A stretch of 22,365 nt of DNA, from positions 1 through 22,365 of the forward strand of contig JAICTU010000093.1 of the NCBI GenBank assembly GCA_025936205.1, in the 5' to 3' direction. Position numbers and translations under genes: made by a program. The notes beneath the pieces are model-generated. The model was not told where the DNA came from and made no database searches. It was given only the letters and a program-made list of their open reading frames with translations. Within the stretch, counting starts at the first letter, position 1; the number at the start of each line of letters is the position of its first letter. The stretch comes from Polyangiaceae bacterium. Its GTDB lineage: Bacteria > Myxococcota > Polyangia > Polyangiales > Polyangiaceae. Positions 14,882 through 22,365 of the stretch are shown one piece after another.

Positions 14882-15137
14882 GACAAAAGGAGCTCTGCCC
14901 TACGCAAGTTAAGCCCGCTGTGGTGTATCATGACGGATGAGCGGAGGGCCATCGGCGTAGCACTGAAGCGCACGAATCTCGAGCGCTTTCTCGCCAGGCG
15001 GCACACGCTCTCGATAGGCTGTGCCGGGCCTGTTCGAATGTCTCGGGAGAGCATCTGGCGCTCCGCCTCACAGCAGCGCGCGATACGCACCTCGAGCAGG
15101 GCTCCGTCATCCCATGAGGTGAAGATTCATTGCAGAT

Positions 15138-15143
15138 GAGAGG
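15138..15143 (+). promoter_or_regulatory. Ribosome binding site supporting a TTG start
   Basis: GAGAGG lies five bases before TTG 15149. This favours TTG as start of the LysM gene over the internal ATG at 15188, which would cut into the signal peptide. Confidence 0.65.
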
Positions 15144-15148
15144 TAAAA

Positions 15149-16066
15149 TTGCGCCGAAGACGTAGCTGGATTGCGCTCGCGAGCTGCATGTGGCTGGCGC
15201 TGAGCGCTCTCTGCGCTCGTGAGACTTCTGCCTTCCCTCTCCTCGCGGCGTCCGGAGACACGTTGGCGACCCTGGCGCAGCGCGTCTACGCCCGGAGGGG
15301 AAACGAAAGCGTGCTTACTGCGGCCAATGGACTGGAGCGCGCAGGCGGCAGCGCGCTTCCGGCCGGCACCCGGCTCGACGTCCCCACAACGGCCTATCAC
15401 CGGGTTGCGCGGGGCGAGACCTGGGCGGAGCTGGGCGCCACCCTGCTCGGAGCCCCGGAGCGCGGCTCCGCACTGGCGCTGGCCAACGGTAGCAGGCCCT
15501 GGCTTCCCCCCGCCGAGGGCGCGGAGATTCTCGTCCCCTACAATTTGCACGTGATCGCCGAGCCCGGCGACACGTTGACGTCCCTGGCGAAGCGCTACTT
15601 CGGTAGCGAGAGACGCGCCTGGCTGTTGGCCGAATACAACGGGCAAAAGGACGTGGGGCTGGCCCCGGGCCAGCTGGTGTTGCTGCCGATCAGCGATCTC
15701 GCGCTCACGGAAGCAGGTCGCGAAGCGGCACGAGCCGCCCTGGAGAGCTGGTCCGGGCTGGGGGGCGAGCGACGCGAGCAGCAGGCCGCCGCCGCGGAAG
15801 AGCTGCCGACCCTGCTCGCCCATGTGCGGGCCGGCCGCTATGTGGAGGGCGTCGCTCAGGGCGTGGCCTTGCTCGCGGGCTCCGCCCTGACCCTCCCCCA
15901 ACGTGCCGCCGTTCAGCGCCAGCTGCTGGAGGCCTATGCTGCGCTGGGAGCGAGCGGACGAGCGGCGGACGCCTGTCGGGAGTGGAGGCTGGCCGCCCCT
16001 CAGGCCAGGCTGGACCCCCGCGAGCTGAGCCCCAAGTTGTTGGCGGCCTGCTCGGCCGCCCCTTGA
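15149..16066 (+). CDS. Secreted protein with three LysM domains and a helical C-terminus
   Basis: The product is 305 aa starting at TTG 15149. The N-terminus has four Arg, then a hydrophobic core (IALASCMWLALSALCA) and a likely signal peptidase site near ETSA-F. Three LysM-type repeats follow at about 31-79, 84-131 and 133-181. Each opens with a GDTL or GETW step after a short strand and ends with a LPAGTRLDVP, EGAEILVP or APGQLVLLP strand. LysM repeats bind the glycan of peptidoglycan. The rest (about 185-305) is helical and Ala-rich, resembling one or two TPR-like helix pairs. No catalytic domain is visible, so it is more likely a wall-binding adaptor than a hydrolase. The DUF58 gene follows after 16 bases, suggesting an operon with the DUF58/BatA pair. 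Confidence 0.87.
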   Translation: MRRRRSWIALASCMWLALSALCARETSAFPLLAASGDTLATLAQRVYARRGNESVLTAANGLERAGGSALPAGTRLDVPTTAYHRVARGETWAELGATLLGAPERGSALALANGSRPWLPPAEGAEILVPYNLHVIAEPGDTLTSLAKRYFGSERRAWLLAEYNGQKDVGLAPGQLVLLPISDLALTEAGREAARAALESWSGLGGERREQQAAAAEELPTLLAHVRAGRYVEGVAQGVALLAGSALTLPQRAAVQRQLLEAYAALGASGRAADACREWRLAAPQARLDPRELSPKLLAACSAAP

Positions 16067-16082
16067 CTAGTATTCCGGGCTG

Positions 16083-16997
16083 ATGCGTCGCTCCACTCTC
16101 CCAGGGCTCGACTGGGCAGCGCTCGGCCGGCTGCGGCTCGCGGCGCGGCGCGTGGCCGACGGCGTCTGGGTCGGCACGCACGAGAGCCGGCGGCGCGGTG
16201 CCGGCCTCGAGTTCGCGGGACACCGGAGCTACGTCCCGGGTGACGATCTGCGTTGGCTCGATCAGCGCGCGTTGATGCGCCACGAGCGTCTGCTGATCAA
16301 GCAGTTCGAGACCGAGACGGAACGACCGCTGCGCCTGGTCGTCGACGCCACGGCGTCGATGGGCTTTCGCTCGGAGCAGGCTCCGAGCAGCAAGCTGGAC
16401 TTTGCCGCGCTGATTGCAGCGGCCCTCACGCGCGTGGCGGTGCGCTCGGGCGACCCGGTGGGGATCGACTTCCTGGGCGGGGGCGCAGCTGCGGGGCCGC
16501 TGCCCGTCGCCGGTGGCCTGGAAGCATTCGAGCGCGCGCTGGTGCAACTCTCGCTGGTGGAGCCCAAAGGCTACCTCGGTGAACGGGGCGCGGATCTGGA
16601 GGATACGCTGAATGCGGTCGGGCGCCGCACCATCCGTGGCAGCTTGATCGTGGTGATCAGTGATCTACTGGAGTTCGGCAACTCGGGTCCGCGGCTCCTG
16701 GCGACGCTCGGCACCGCCGGGCGACAGGTGGTGGTGGCGCAGATCCTCGACCCGGTGGAAGCGCTCTTCCCGCTCGAGGGGCCTGTGCGGCTGAAGGCCA
16801 GCGAGGGGCCGCTGGAGGTGGAGACGAACGCCAGCCTGGCGCGTGCGGGCTACCTGGAGGCGCTCGCGGAGCTGCAGACTCGCTTTCGCGAGGCCTTGCG
16901 GGTACACGGTGGAGAGCTCGTGATCTGCCGTACCGATACCGACCCGGTGCGCGCGGTGCGCTCGCTGCTGCGCGCCGCGGAAGGGCGCAGCGCGTGA
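16083..16997 (+). CDS. DUF58-family protein
   Basis: The product is 304 aa with the DUF58 signature at about residues 39-95: GAGLEFAGHRSYVPGDDLRWLD, then KQFETETERPLRLVVD. This is followed by a von Willebrand A-like fold whose MIDAS start reads DATAS (88-92), a Thr variant of DxSxS. DUF58 proteins are usually encoded between a MoxR-type AAA ATPase and BatA/BatB membrane proteins and are thought to act in complex assembly or envelope stress. No MoxR ATPase gene is present on either side here. The ATG at 16083 has no clear ribosome site. The stop overlaps the start of the BatA-like gene as GTGA, so the two are translationally coupled and probably interact. Confidence 0.92.
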   Translation: MRRSTLPGLDWAALGRLRLAARRVADGVWVGTHESRRRGAGLEFAGHRSYVPGDDLRWLDQRALMRHERLLIKQFETETERPLRLVVDATASMGFRSEQAPSSKLDFAALIAAALTRVAVRSGDPVGIDFLGGGAAAGPLPVAGGLEAFERALVQLSLVEPKGYLGERGADLEDTLNAVGRRTIRGSLIVVISDLLEFGNSGPRLLATLGTAGRQVVVAQILDPVEALFPLEGPVRLKASEGPLEVETNASLARAGYLEALAELQTRFREALRVHGGELVICRTDTDPVRAVRSLLRAAEGRSA

Positions 16998-18997
16998 GCT
17001 TCCTGGTTGCGGCAGCGCTCGGGGTAGCGCTGCTCGTGGTCGCGCCGATCGTCGCGCACTTGCTCCGGCGCGGGCGCACGCCCGAGCGCATCTTTCCTCC
17101 CGCGGCGCTGGTCGCGCGGCTCGAGGCGCATTCCAAAGAGCGCGCGCGGCTGGAGGATCGCACCCTGCTCTCGCTGCGCACGCTGATGGTCGTGCTGCTG
17201 TCCGTGCTCGGCGCCACGCCGCTGGTGCGTTGCTCGCGTCTCACGGTGGTTCGCCCGCACGGTGCCTCGATCGCGCTGGCGCTCGTGCTCGATGACTCGC
17301 ACAGCATGCGCGCGCAGGTGAAGGGTGAAACTCGCTGGAGCCTGGCGCTGGAGGGCGCTCACCAGCTGCTGCGCTCGGCGCGCGACGGCGATGCGGTGGC
17401 GATCGTGCTCTCGGGCAAGCCCGCTCGCGTGGCGCTCAGCCCGACCACCGATCTGCAGGCGGCGCGCGCCGCGCTCCGCGATCTACGGCAGAGCGACCGC
17501 AGCTCCGATCTGGAGAACGCCATCACGCTCGCGCGTTCCGCGATCGCGAACCTGGATCGCTCGGAGCGCAAGCTGATCGTGCTCGGGGATCTCTCGGGCT
17601 CCGCGCTCGATGCGCCGGACATTTCCGCGCCGCTCGAGAATTTGCGGCAACCGGTCAACGACTGCGGCCTGCTCGAGGCCCGGCGTCAGGGCGATCGTTT
17701 GACGGTCAACATGGCGTGCTCGGCGGCGGCGAGCGGAGCCCGCAGCTTGCGCGTACTCGGCAAGCAGCCGGTGGAGAGCTTGTTCGCGGATCCGGGGCGG
17801 CTCACGCGGCTGGCGCTGGAGCCGCACCTCGGTAGCCAGGTGCTGAGCTTCGTGCTCAGCGATCCGAATGCGGATTTCGAGCTGGAGCTGAGCCCCTCCG
17901 ACGCCAATCCCGGCAACGATCGCGTGCGGGTCTCCCCTGCCGGCACGGAGCTCGACGTGGCGGTGGTCACGGACGCCGCCGCCGCGGGCGTGATCACGGG
18001 CGGGCCTACCGTGATCGAGCAGGCACTGCTCGCCGTGCGCCCGGAGGCGATCATCCGACCGCTGGCGATACTCCCGGATGAAACACGCGAGTTGCAGGGC
18101 TACGCGGCGCTGGTGCTCAACGATCCTTCGGGGCTCGGTCCCGAGAGCCGCAGCGCGCTCGGCGAGTGGCTGGATGCCGGCGGTGTCGTGCTGGGCTTGC
18201 TGGGTCCCGCCTCGTCCGGGCTGCAGCTCTCCTCGACACTCGAACCCTTCGCCGAACGCAGCGCGCGCTGGGAGCCCAGCACGGTACCCCTCGACGCCGA
18301 TCCCGCCAGCCTGAGCTGGCTCGGCCCGGAATCACGGCGCGTCGAAGCGCTGACGCACGGTGGCCGCGTTCGGCTGGACGGGGCCGGACTGCCCGGCAGC
18401 ACTGTCGTCGGCAGCTGGCGCGACGGTGCGCCGCTGCTGCTCCGCCGAGCCGTTGGCGCTGGATTGGTGCTCACCTGCGGCCTGCCGGCGAGCGTGGAGC
18501 AGAGCGACCTGGCGTTGCGCCCGGTGTTCCTCGCGCTGCTCGACCAGCTGCTCTCGGAGGCGGAGCAACGGCGAGGCTCGGGCAGCAGCTGGGTGGGCGA
18601 ACGCTGGGTATTCCCCGCGGCACGCACGATCAGCGTCGAAGGCCCCGCGGGGCCGCTGCGGCTCGCCACCGAGGGCTGCGAGGCCGCCGCCCAGTCCTCC
18701 ACCGCCTGCACGCCGGGAGAGCAGTCGGTAACCCCCGATCTGGCGGGGCAATATGTGGTGACCAGCGACGGCGTGGCGCAGGTCCGCACGGCACGGATCG
18801 ACGAACGCGAGATCACCGACCCGCCCGGCAGCGTGCGGCCGGCCACTCAGGAATCGGGTTCGAGCAAAGATCCGGGCTCCGTCGATGCTTCTCCCGAACT
18901 CGCCCTGGTGCTGCTGGCTGCTTTTGCCGCCGAGCTGGCGCTGCGCCTGGGGGGAGAGGCGCGACGGCGGCAGCGTGCAGCCCGCGCCCTGCATTGA
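16994..18997 (+). CDS. BatA-like membrane protein with von Willebrand A domain
   Basis: The product is 667 aa with GTG start 16994 overlapping the DUF58 stop. Residues 1-80 match the aerotolerance-regulator N-terminal module: a first membrane helix (FLVAAALGVALLVVAPIVAHLLRR), the RRGRTPERIFPPAALVARL linker and a second helix (TLMVVLLSVLGATPLV). A vWA domain follows with an intact MIDAS start D100-D-S-H-S104. The middle part has a Rossmann-like stretch (DVAVVTDAAAAG, then LQGYAALVLNDPSG, LGEWLDAGGVVLGLLG) resembling the glutamine-amidotransferase-like fold found in long BatA relatives. A final membrane helix lies at about 635-652 (LALVLLAAFAAELALRLG). The vWA domain should face the periplasm. 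It is probably a partner of the DUF58 protein. The substrate or target complex is unknown. Confidence 0.9.
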   Translation: MSFLVAAALGVALLVVAPIVAHLLRRGRTPERIFPPAALVARLEAHSKERARLEDRTLLSLRTLMVVLLSVLGATPLVRCSRLTVVRPHGASIALALVLDDSHSMRAQVKGETRWSLALEGAHQLLRSARDGDAVAIVLSGKPARVALSPTTDLQAARAALRDLRQSDRSSDLENAITLARSAIANLDRSERKLIVLGDLSGSALDAPDISAPLENLRQPVNDCGLLEARRQGDRLTVNMACSAAASGARSLRVLGKQPVESLFADPGRLTRLALEPHLGSQVLSFVLSDPNADFELELSPSDANPGNDRVRVSPAGTELDVAVVTDAAAAGVITGGPTVIEQALLAVRPEAIIRPLAILPDETRELQGYAALVLNDPSGLGPESRSALGEWLDAGGVVLGLLGPASSGLQLSSTLEPFAERSARWEPSTVPLDADPASLSWLGPESRRVEALTHGGRVRLDGAGLPGSTVVGSWRDGAPLLLRRAVGAGLVLTCGLPASVEQSDLALRPVFLALLDQLLSEAEQRRGSGSSWVGERWVFPAARTISVEGPAGPLRLATEGCEAAAQSSTACTPGEQSVTPDLAGQYVVTSDGVAQVRTARIDEREITDPPGSVRPATQESGSSKDPGSVDASPELALVLLAAFAAELALRLGGEARRRQRAARALH

Positions 18998-19090
18998 AGC
19001 GCCGCGCCGTGGGACCAAAGAAGGCTGCACCGAACGAGGTCGCACCAGCATCTGCCGAAGGGCAACAGGAGAGGTGCCATAGATTCGCCC

Positions 19091-19675
19091 GTGGGGGCGT
19101 GCTACGTGGTCGCGGTGCGTCGTCGCCTCGGGCCCCGCGCCATCGCGTTCCTCGTGTTCTCTGCCCTGACCTGGTGCGGCTGCGGCTCGGGAGGCCCTTA
19201 TGGCTTCAGCCGGGAGTACAGCCCGCTCTCCGCGGAGGAGACCGCGCTGCAAGGCAGCGAGCGCTACGACCCGGTGATGTCCAAGCGCCTGCCCGACGAA
19301 TGGCGCAGCAAGAAGCTGGACGTGTTCGGAGTCGTGCTGGCGCGGACGGAGGGGCGAGATGGCCTTGCCGATCTGACGCTGAGCGTGCGGCGCCTGGCCG
19401 CCCGCAACCTGTGTGAAGAGGCAGACTCGGACACCTGCCGGGTCACGGTCAGCGATCAGGAGCTGGCGCGCGTACACGCGCTGGTCAAGCTGGCTCAGGG
19501 CGACACCGTCGGCAACGAGCGCGTCCAACCCCGCTCCCTGCTGCGCGTGATTGGCAAGCTCGAGGACCAGCCGAACAAGGAAGATGGCAGCGACGTGCTG
19601 CTGGCGGGCTACTACCGCCACTGGCCAGCAGCTTATTTCGTGACCGAGCAGGCCCGTTCCTACATGCGAAGGTAG
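19091..19675 (+). CDS. Small secreted or lipid-anchored protein of unknown function
   Basis: The product is 194 aa starting at GTG 19091. The N-terminus has basic residues (RRRLGPR) then a hydrophobic stretch (AIAFLVFSALTWCGC). Either C29 or C31 could be lipidated, but neither context is an ideal lipobox. The mature part contains a charged helical segment (EWRSKKLDVFGVVLARTEG) followed by beta-rich sequence with two Cys (NLCEEADSDTCRVTV) that may form a disulfide. I do not recognise a family. A good GGAGAGG lies at 19068-19074 but no standard in-frame start follows it at normal distance, so the start remains open. It lies 93 bases after the BatA-like gene and three bases before the SurA-like gene, so it is probably cotranscribed with the latter. 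Confidence 0.8.
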   Translation: MGACYVVAVRRRLGPRAIAFLVFSALTWCGCGSGGPYGFSREYSPLSAEETALQGSERYDPVMSKRLPDEWRSKKLDVFGVVLARTEGRDGLADLTLSVRRLAARNLCEEADSDTCRVTVSDQELARVHALVKLAQGDTVGNERVQPRSLLRVIGKLEDQPNKEDGSDVLLAGYYRHWPAAYFVTEQARSYMRR

Positions 19676-19678
19676 TCG

Positions 19679-20737
19679 ATGTTCCAGGTCCAAGGTTCCC
19701 GTTCAGCGCGACGCGTGTCGTCCCGAGTCCCGTCGTCCAGAGCAGTCGTGGCGGCCGTCATCGTCGGCGGCCTGACCTGCCTGGGCGTGCCCGGCCTGGG
19801 CCCCGCTCTCGGTATTCCGGAGGCTCGCGCCACGATCGTGGAGCGCGTGGTGGCGGTGGTCGCCGACAAGGCCATCTTGCTCAGCGATCTCATGGATCGG
19901 GCGAAGCCTTTCCAGCTGCAGATCTTTGGCACCGTGCCCGAAGGCGCATCGCGCAACGCCGCCCTCTCTCAGCTCTACAAGCAGCTCGTCGAACGGCTGG
20001 TGGACGAGGAGCTGCAGGGGCGCGAGGCCGCCAAGGCGAACATCACCGTGACGGCGCAAGAGATCCAGACCGCGATCGAGCGCGTCGCCAAGCAAAATGA
20101 TGTCACGGTGGAACAGCTGCTGGAGGAGGCCCAGAAGAACGGCCTGAACCTGGCCGATTACCGTGCGGAGATCCGCCGCCAGCTGCTGGACGCCAAGATG
20201 CTGAACCTGCGAGTGCAGGGCCGGATGCGCATCAGCGAGGACGACATGCGCGCTGCGTATCGCCGTGCCGTCCAGGAGGAGCGCCGCAAGCTGGAGTTTC
20301 GGGCGGCCTGGATCCGGCTGCAGATCCCCCCCGGAAGCGGACCGGAAGGCGCCAACGAGGTGCGGGAGACCGCGGCGCAGCTGAGCGCCCGGGCTCGAGC
20401 CGGGGCGGACTTCGCGGACCTGGCGCGCACCTACTCGTCCGACCTGGCGACGCGCGATCAGGGCGGCTTGCTCGCCCCCATGCACGCGGGAGAGCTGCCG
20501 CCGGAGGTCGACGGCGCGTTGCTCGGCATGGAGGTCGGGGAAGTCACTCCGCCCCTGCGTCAGGGCGACGCCTGGCTGGTGCTCAAGCTCATCGAGCGGG
20601 GGGCCTCTCAGCTGCCCGACTACGACAAGGCCAAGCCGCAGCTCCAGAACCGCGTTTACGCAGACAAGATGGAGACCACTCGTCGGCAGTGGCTCGACAG
20701 CTTGCGTAAGCGAACCCACGTCGACATCCGGCTCTAA
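19679..20737 (+). CDS. SurA-like periplasmic peptidyl-prolyl isomerase/chaperone
   Basis: The product is 352 aa. Residues about 21-51 are a signal sequence. Residues about 52-200 match the SurA N-terminal chaperone region, opening with ERVVAVVADKAILLSDL and continuing through long helices (QLYKQLVERLVDEELQ, VTAQEIQTAIERVAKQN, DYRAEIRRQLLDAKML). Residues about 204-308 are a single parvulin domain, with FADLARTYSSDLATRDQGG and a final strand DAWLVLKLIERG. E. coli SurA has two parvulin units, so this is the one-domain form. Such proteins assist folding of outer-membrane beta-barrels in the periplasm. It starts three bases after the preceding lipoprotein-like gene. The closeness to a secreted surface protein and a possible outer-membrane protein gene fits the role. 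The exact symbol is not certain. Confidence 0.9.
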   Translation: MFQVQGSRSARRVSSRVPSSRAVVAAVIVGGLTCLGVPGLGPALGIPEARATIVERVVAVVADKAILLSDLMDRAKPFQLQIFGTVPEGASRNAALSQLYKQLVERLVDEELQGREAAKANITVTAQEIQTAIERVAKQNDVTVEQLLEEAQKNGLNLADYRAEIRRQLLDAKMLNLRVQGRMRISEDDMRAAYRRAVQEERRKLEFRAAWIRLQIPPGSGPEGANEVRETAAQLSARARAGADFADLARTYSSDLATRDQGGLLAPMHAGELPPEVDGALLGMEVGEVTPPLRQGDAWLVLKLIERGASQLPDYDKAKPQLQNRVYADKMETTRRQWLDSLRKRTHVDIRL

Positions 20738-20857
20738 AAGCAGGAGTCGCGCGAGGCGCTTGTCAGATTGGCGAAACTCCGCGGCGGCAGCGGCCAAGTT
20801 GTCCCCGAAGGAGCCCCAGCCCCTGGCTGCTCGCCGCGGAACCAGCCGGATTGCGCG

Positions 20858-20874
20858 TTGGCACAGACTGTGCT
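20858..20874 (+). promoter_or_regulatory. Sigma-54-like -24/-12 promoter or overlapping palindrome
   Basis: TTGGCAC (20858-20864) and TGCT (20871-20874) give TGGCAC-N5-GTGCT with the GG and GC pairs exactly ten bases apart, close to the sigma-54 consensus. Transcription would start near 20885, about 20 bases before GTG 20904. The same bases form the perfect palindrome GCACAG-A-CTGTGC (20861-20873), so an operator is the alternative reading. Confidence 0.4.
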
Positions 20875-20903
20875 GGAACGCGGGTAGGAGCGAAGATCGA
20901 GCA

Positions 20904-22088
20904 GTGCCGAGGAGATCTGAAAAGCGGGCGTCCTCCGCGAGGAACTCATTCACGCGCTCGAGTGCGCAGCGTGCGTGCCGGAGCGGTGCTGTGCTGGCGC
21001 TCGCGCTGGGCGGAGTCTGGAGCGCGGACGCGTCGGCGCAGTCGACGTCCACGTCGACCATCACGATTGGTCAGAACGTCGGTCGTCGGCTTTCGACGGA
21101 TCCAATCGGGTTCGACGGCTACCACTTCCGCGACGCGCGCCGCTGGTGGATCAATTACGACGAGTGCGTCGCGAACGAATATTTCGACTTCTACGTCACG
21201 CTGACCAACCCCAAGAATCGCCTCGAGGTGTGGGCGGGCACAGATAACTGCGCCGACAACCGTAGCCTGGAAGACCACCGCCAATGCTGGATCGTCGCGT
21301 CCAACGACAGCCCGAAACAGAACTTCACGGTCTCGGTGCCGGTACGCAATATCGTCTCGAACAACGTGGGAGCGGACAGCGCCAATATCCCTGATCCCGT
21401 CGCCCTCGGCACGGACATCTGCGGCAAGAGCACCGACAGCGACGGTGTAAAGCTCACGCTCTACTTCTTCCTGCAAGACGGCGGGCAGGTGGTGACGGGT
21501 TCGCAGCAGACCTGGGATCCGACGAACCTGGGCGGCGTGGGCTACGACATGATCGGACCGGCGCCTCCCGAATCGATCAACACGGGCATGGGCGAACAGC
21601 AGCTCAGCGTGAACCTGGAAGGTGTCGAGGCGGAGCCAGACCGCGAGCGCTTCGCGGCGTTTTGCGTGGAAGCGGACCCGCCGGACCCCAATGCCGAGTT
21701 CATTCCCGCGGACGACGCGCTGAGCTGTCCGACGACGCAACTGACGCCTGGTGAGCGCCCGAACAGCGCGTTGAAGTGTGGCGAAGCCAATGAGACGTCG
21801 GACACGATCACCACCGACCATGACTTGCTCAACGACCACGTGTACGCCGTCGGTGTGTCGGGTGAAGACATCATCGGGAATGCAGGACCGCTCTCGACTC
21901 TCGCGTGCGGCATCCCGAAGCCGTTGAAGGACTTCTTCGAGCTGTACGAGGAAGCGGGTGGCCCCGGAGGCGGCGGCTTCTGCAGCGTCAGCATTCCTGG
22001 CGGCTCTCGCTCGGGCTCCACCCCGCTCGCGCTCTTCGGCGCCTTGTTTGCAACACTCGCCCTCCGTCGCGGCAGGAATCGCTCATGA
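20904..22088 (+). CDS. Secreted surface protein with MYXO-CTERM-like sorting tail
   Basis: The product is about 394 aa from GTG 20904. That start places the signal peptide (RACRSGAVLALALGGVWSADASAQ) within normal range and just downstream of a promoter-like site; an in-frame TTG at 20760 would add 48 low-quality residues. The mature part is beta-rich and acidic, with several Cys (DECVANEYF, DNCADN, QCWIV, DICGKS, RFAAFCVE, LSCPTT, LKCGE, LACGIP) consistent with disulfide-linked extracellular domains. The C-terminus is tripartite: a Gly-rich stretch with a Cys (GGGGFCSVSI), a hydrophobic segment (TPLALFGALFATLAL) and a basic end (RRGRNRS). This is the layout of MYXO-CTERM tails, which are processed by myxosortases and lead to surface anchoring at the Cys. 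No binding or enzymatic motif is recognised. It overlaps the next gene by ATGA. Confidence 0.8.
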   Translation: MPRRSEKRASSARNSFTRSSAQRACRSGAVLALALGGVWSADASAQSTSTSTITIGQNVGRRLSTDPIGFDGYHFRDARRWWINYDECVANEYFDFYVTLTNPKNRLEVWAGTDNCADNRSLEDHRQCWIVASNDSPKQNFTVSVPVRNIVSNNVGADSANIPDPVALGTDICGKSTDSDGVKLTLYFFLQDGGQVVTGSQQTWDPTNLGGVGYDMIGPAPPESINTGMGEQQLSVNLEGVEAEPDRERFAAFCVEADPPDPNAEFIPADDALSCPTTQLTPGERPNSALKCGEANETSDTITTDHDLLNDHVYAVGVSGEDIIGNAGPLSTLACGIPKPLKDFFELYEEAGGPGGGGFCSVSIPGGSRSGSTPLALFGALFATLALRRGRNRS

Positions 22089-22365
22089 CGCAATCCCCTC
22101 TCGCTCTCACGCCTTGCCGCTTTGGACCGACGACGGTAGGGCTCCTCGTGCTGTGCGCTGCGGTCACCGCGGCAGCAGCCGACGCCGCGCCCGGCGATGG
22201 CGTGGACATGAGCGCACCGGGTCGTTCCACGGTGCCCGCGCCCGCTTTTGAAAGCGCGCCCAGGTCAGAGCGGCGCAACGACTTTTCGTCTCAGGACATG
22301 GCGGTGGAGTTTCGCTTTGGCCCCTACAAGCCGCGCGTTGACGAGAGCGAGGGGCTGAACACTCC
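22085..22365 (+). CDS. Secreted protein, possibly outer-membrane, 3' end outside the window
   Basis: An open frame begins with ATG 22085, overlapping the preceding stop as ATGA, and is uninterrupted to the window end (93 codons seen). The N-terminus has a hydrophobic segment (TVGLLVLCAAVTAAAADAA) that looks like a signal peptide with cleavage after an Ala-rich stretch. The mature start is polar and Pro/Ser-rich, followed by DMAVEFRFGPYKPRVDE. This resembles the first beta strand of outer-membrane proteins of myxobacteria, but that is an impression from pattern only. Translational coupling to the MYXO-CTERM protein suggests the two products act together at the surface. The function is unknown. 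Confidence 0.75.
   Translation, partial: MTQSPLALTPCRFGPTTVGLLVLCAAVTAAAADAAPGDGVDMSAPGRSTVPAPAFESAPRSERRNDFSSQDMAVEFRFGPYKPRVDESEGLNT

Larger units (their letters stand above)
14701..15148. other. 448-base divergent intergenic region, regulatory, no convincing gene
   Basis: The region is AT-richer than its surroundings, especially 14700-14930. It separates the divergent cytochrome and LysM genes. It contains a possible minus-strand promoter (14775-14803), nested inverted repeats (14811-14881) and the ribosome site of the LysM gene. Short open frames exist, but none has a ribosome site or recognisable product. Confidence 0.6.

Noticed and set aside
14930..15139. A 69-codon plus-strand frame in the divergent intergenic region
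   Set aside because: It has no ribosome site, no recognisable signal or domain, and Arg/Ser-rich composition; it is probably chance.
1..22365. CRISPR arrays, tRNA/rRNA genes, insertion sequences, prophage genes
   Set aside because: No regular spacer-repeat arrays, cloverleaf-type sequences, transposase or phage-like products were found. The only tandem array is the in-frame octapeptide repeat.

Overview
The window looks like chromosomal DNA of a high-GC member of the Myxococcota (Polyangiales/Sorangium-like). The reasons are the strong third-position G/C bias, frequent GTG/TTG starts, a Ser/Thr-kinase-like protein with FHA and PilZ partners, many envelope lipoproteins, and a C-terminal sorting tail of the MYXO-CTERM type. 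This is inferred from style and families; no rRNA or other phylogenetic marker is present apart from tsaD. I see no insertion sequence, prophage, CRISPR array, tRNA or rRNA.

Layout. (1) 3-2527, plus strand: the 3' part of a HEAT-repeat gene, a small putative lipoprotein gene that overlaps it by ATGA, and tsaD (tRNA t6A synthesis). (2) 2657-7275: a possible envelope-signalling group. A minus-strand gene encodes a PilZ-TM-AMIN protein. Divergent from it are a membrane-anchored FHA protein and a membrane pseudokinase with a PEGA domain. The pseudokinase has lost the catalytic HRD Asp, the metal-binding Asn and the DFG Asp. (3) 7309-9291, minus strand: a DEDDh exonuclease and, upstream of it, a DsbA-like thioredoxin-fold lipoprotein. 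(4) 9379-12419, plus strand: a MinD/FlhG-like protein with a degenerate P-loop, fused to a J-like segment and a RodZ-like HTH, then an ATGA-coupled polytopic glycosyltransferase. (5) 12420-12702: a convergent intergenic region rich in hairpins, with a strong intrinsic terminator. (6) 12703-14700, minus strand: a lipoprotein with two CxxCH haem sites, with a 448-base regulatory-looking region upstream. (7) 15149-20737, plus strand: a run of envelope genes, namely a triple-LysM protein, a DUF58 protein, a BatA/vWA protein, a small putative lipoprotein and a SurA-type periplasmic foldase. (8) 20904-end, plus strand: a MYXO-CTERM surface protein with a sigma-54-like promoter or palindrome in front, ATGA-coupled to a secreted protein that runs off the window.

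Most genes concern the cell envelope: signalling across the inner membrane, disulfide chemistry, outer-membrane protein folding, peptidoglycan binding and surface anchoring. The strongest candidates for something undescribed are the PilZ-AMIN / FHA / pseudokinase-PEGA locus and the MinD-like/J-like/HTH fusion. In the fusion and the pseudokinase, catalytic residues are missing while the fold appears retained.
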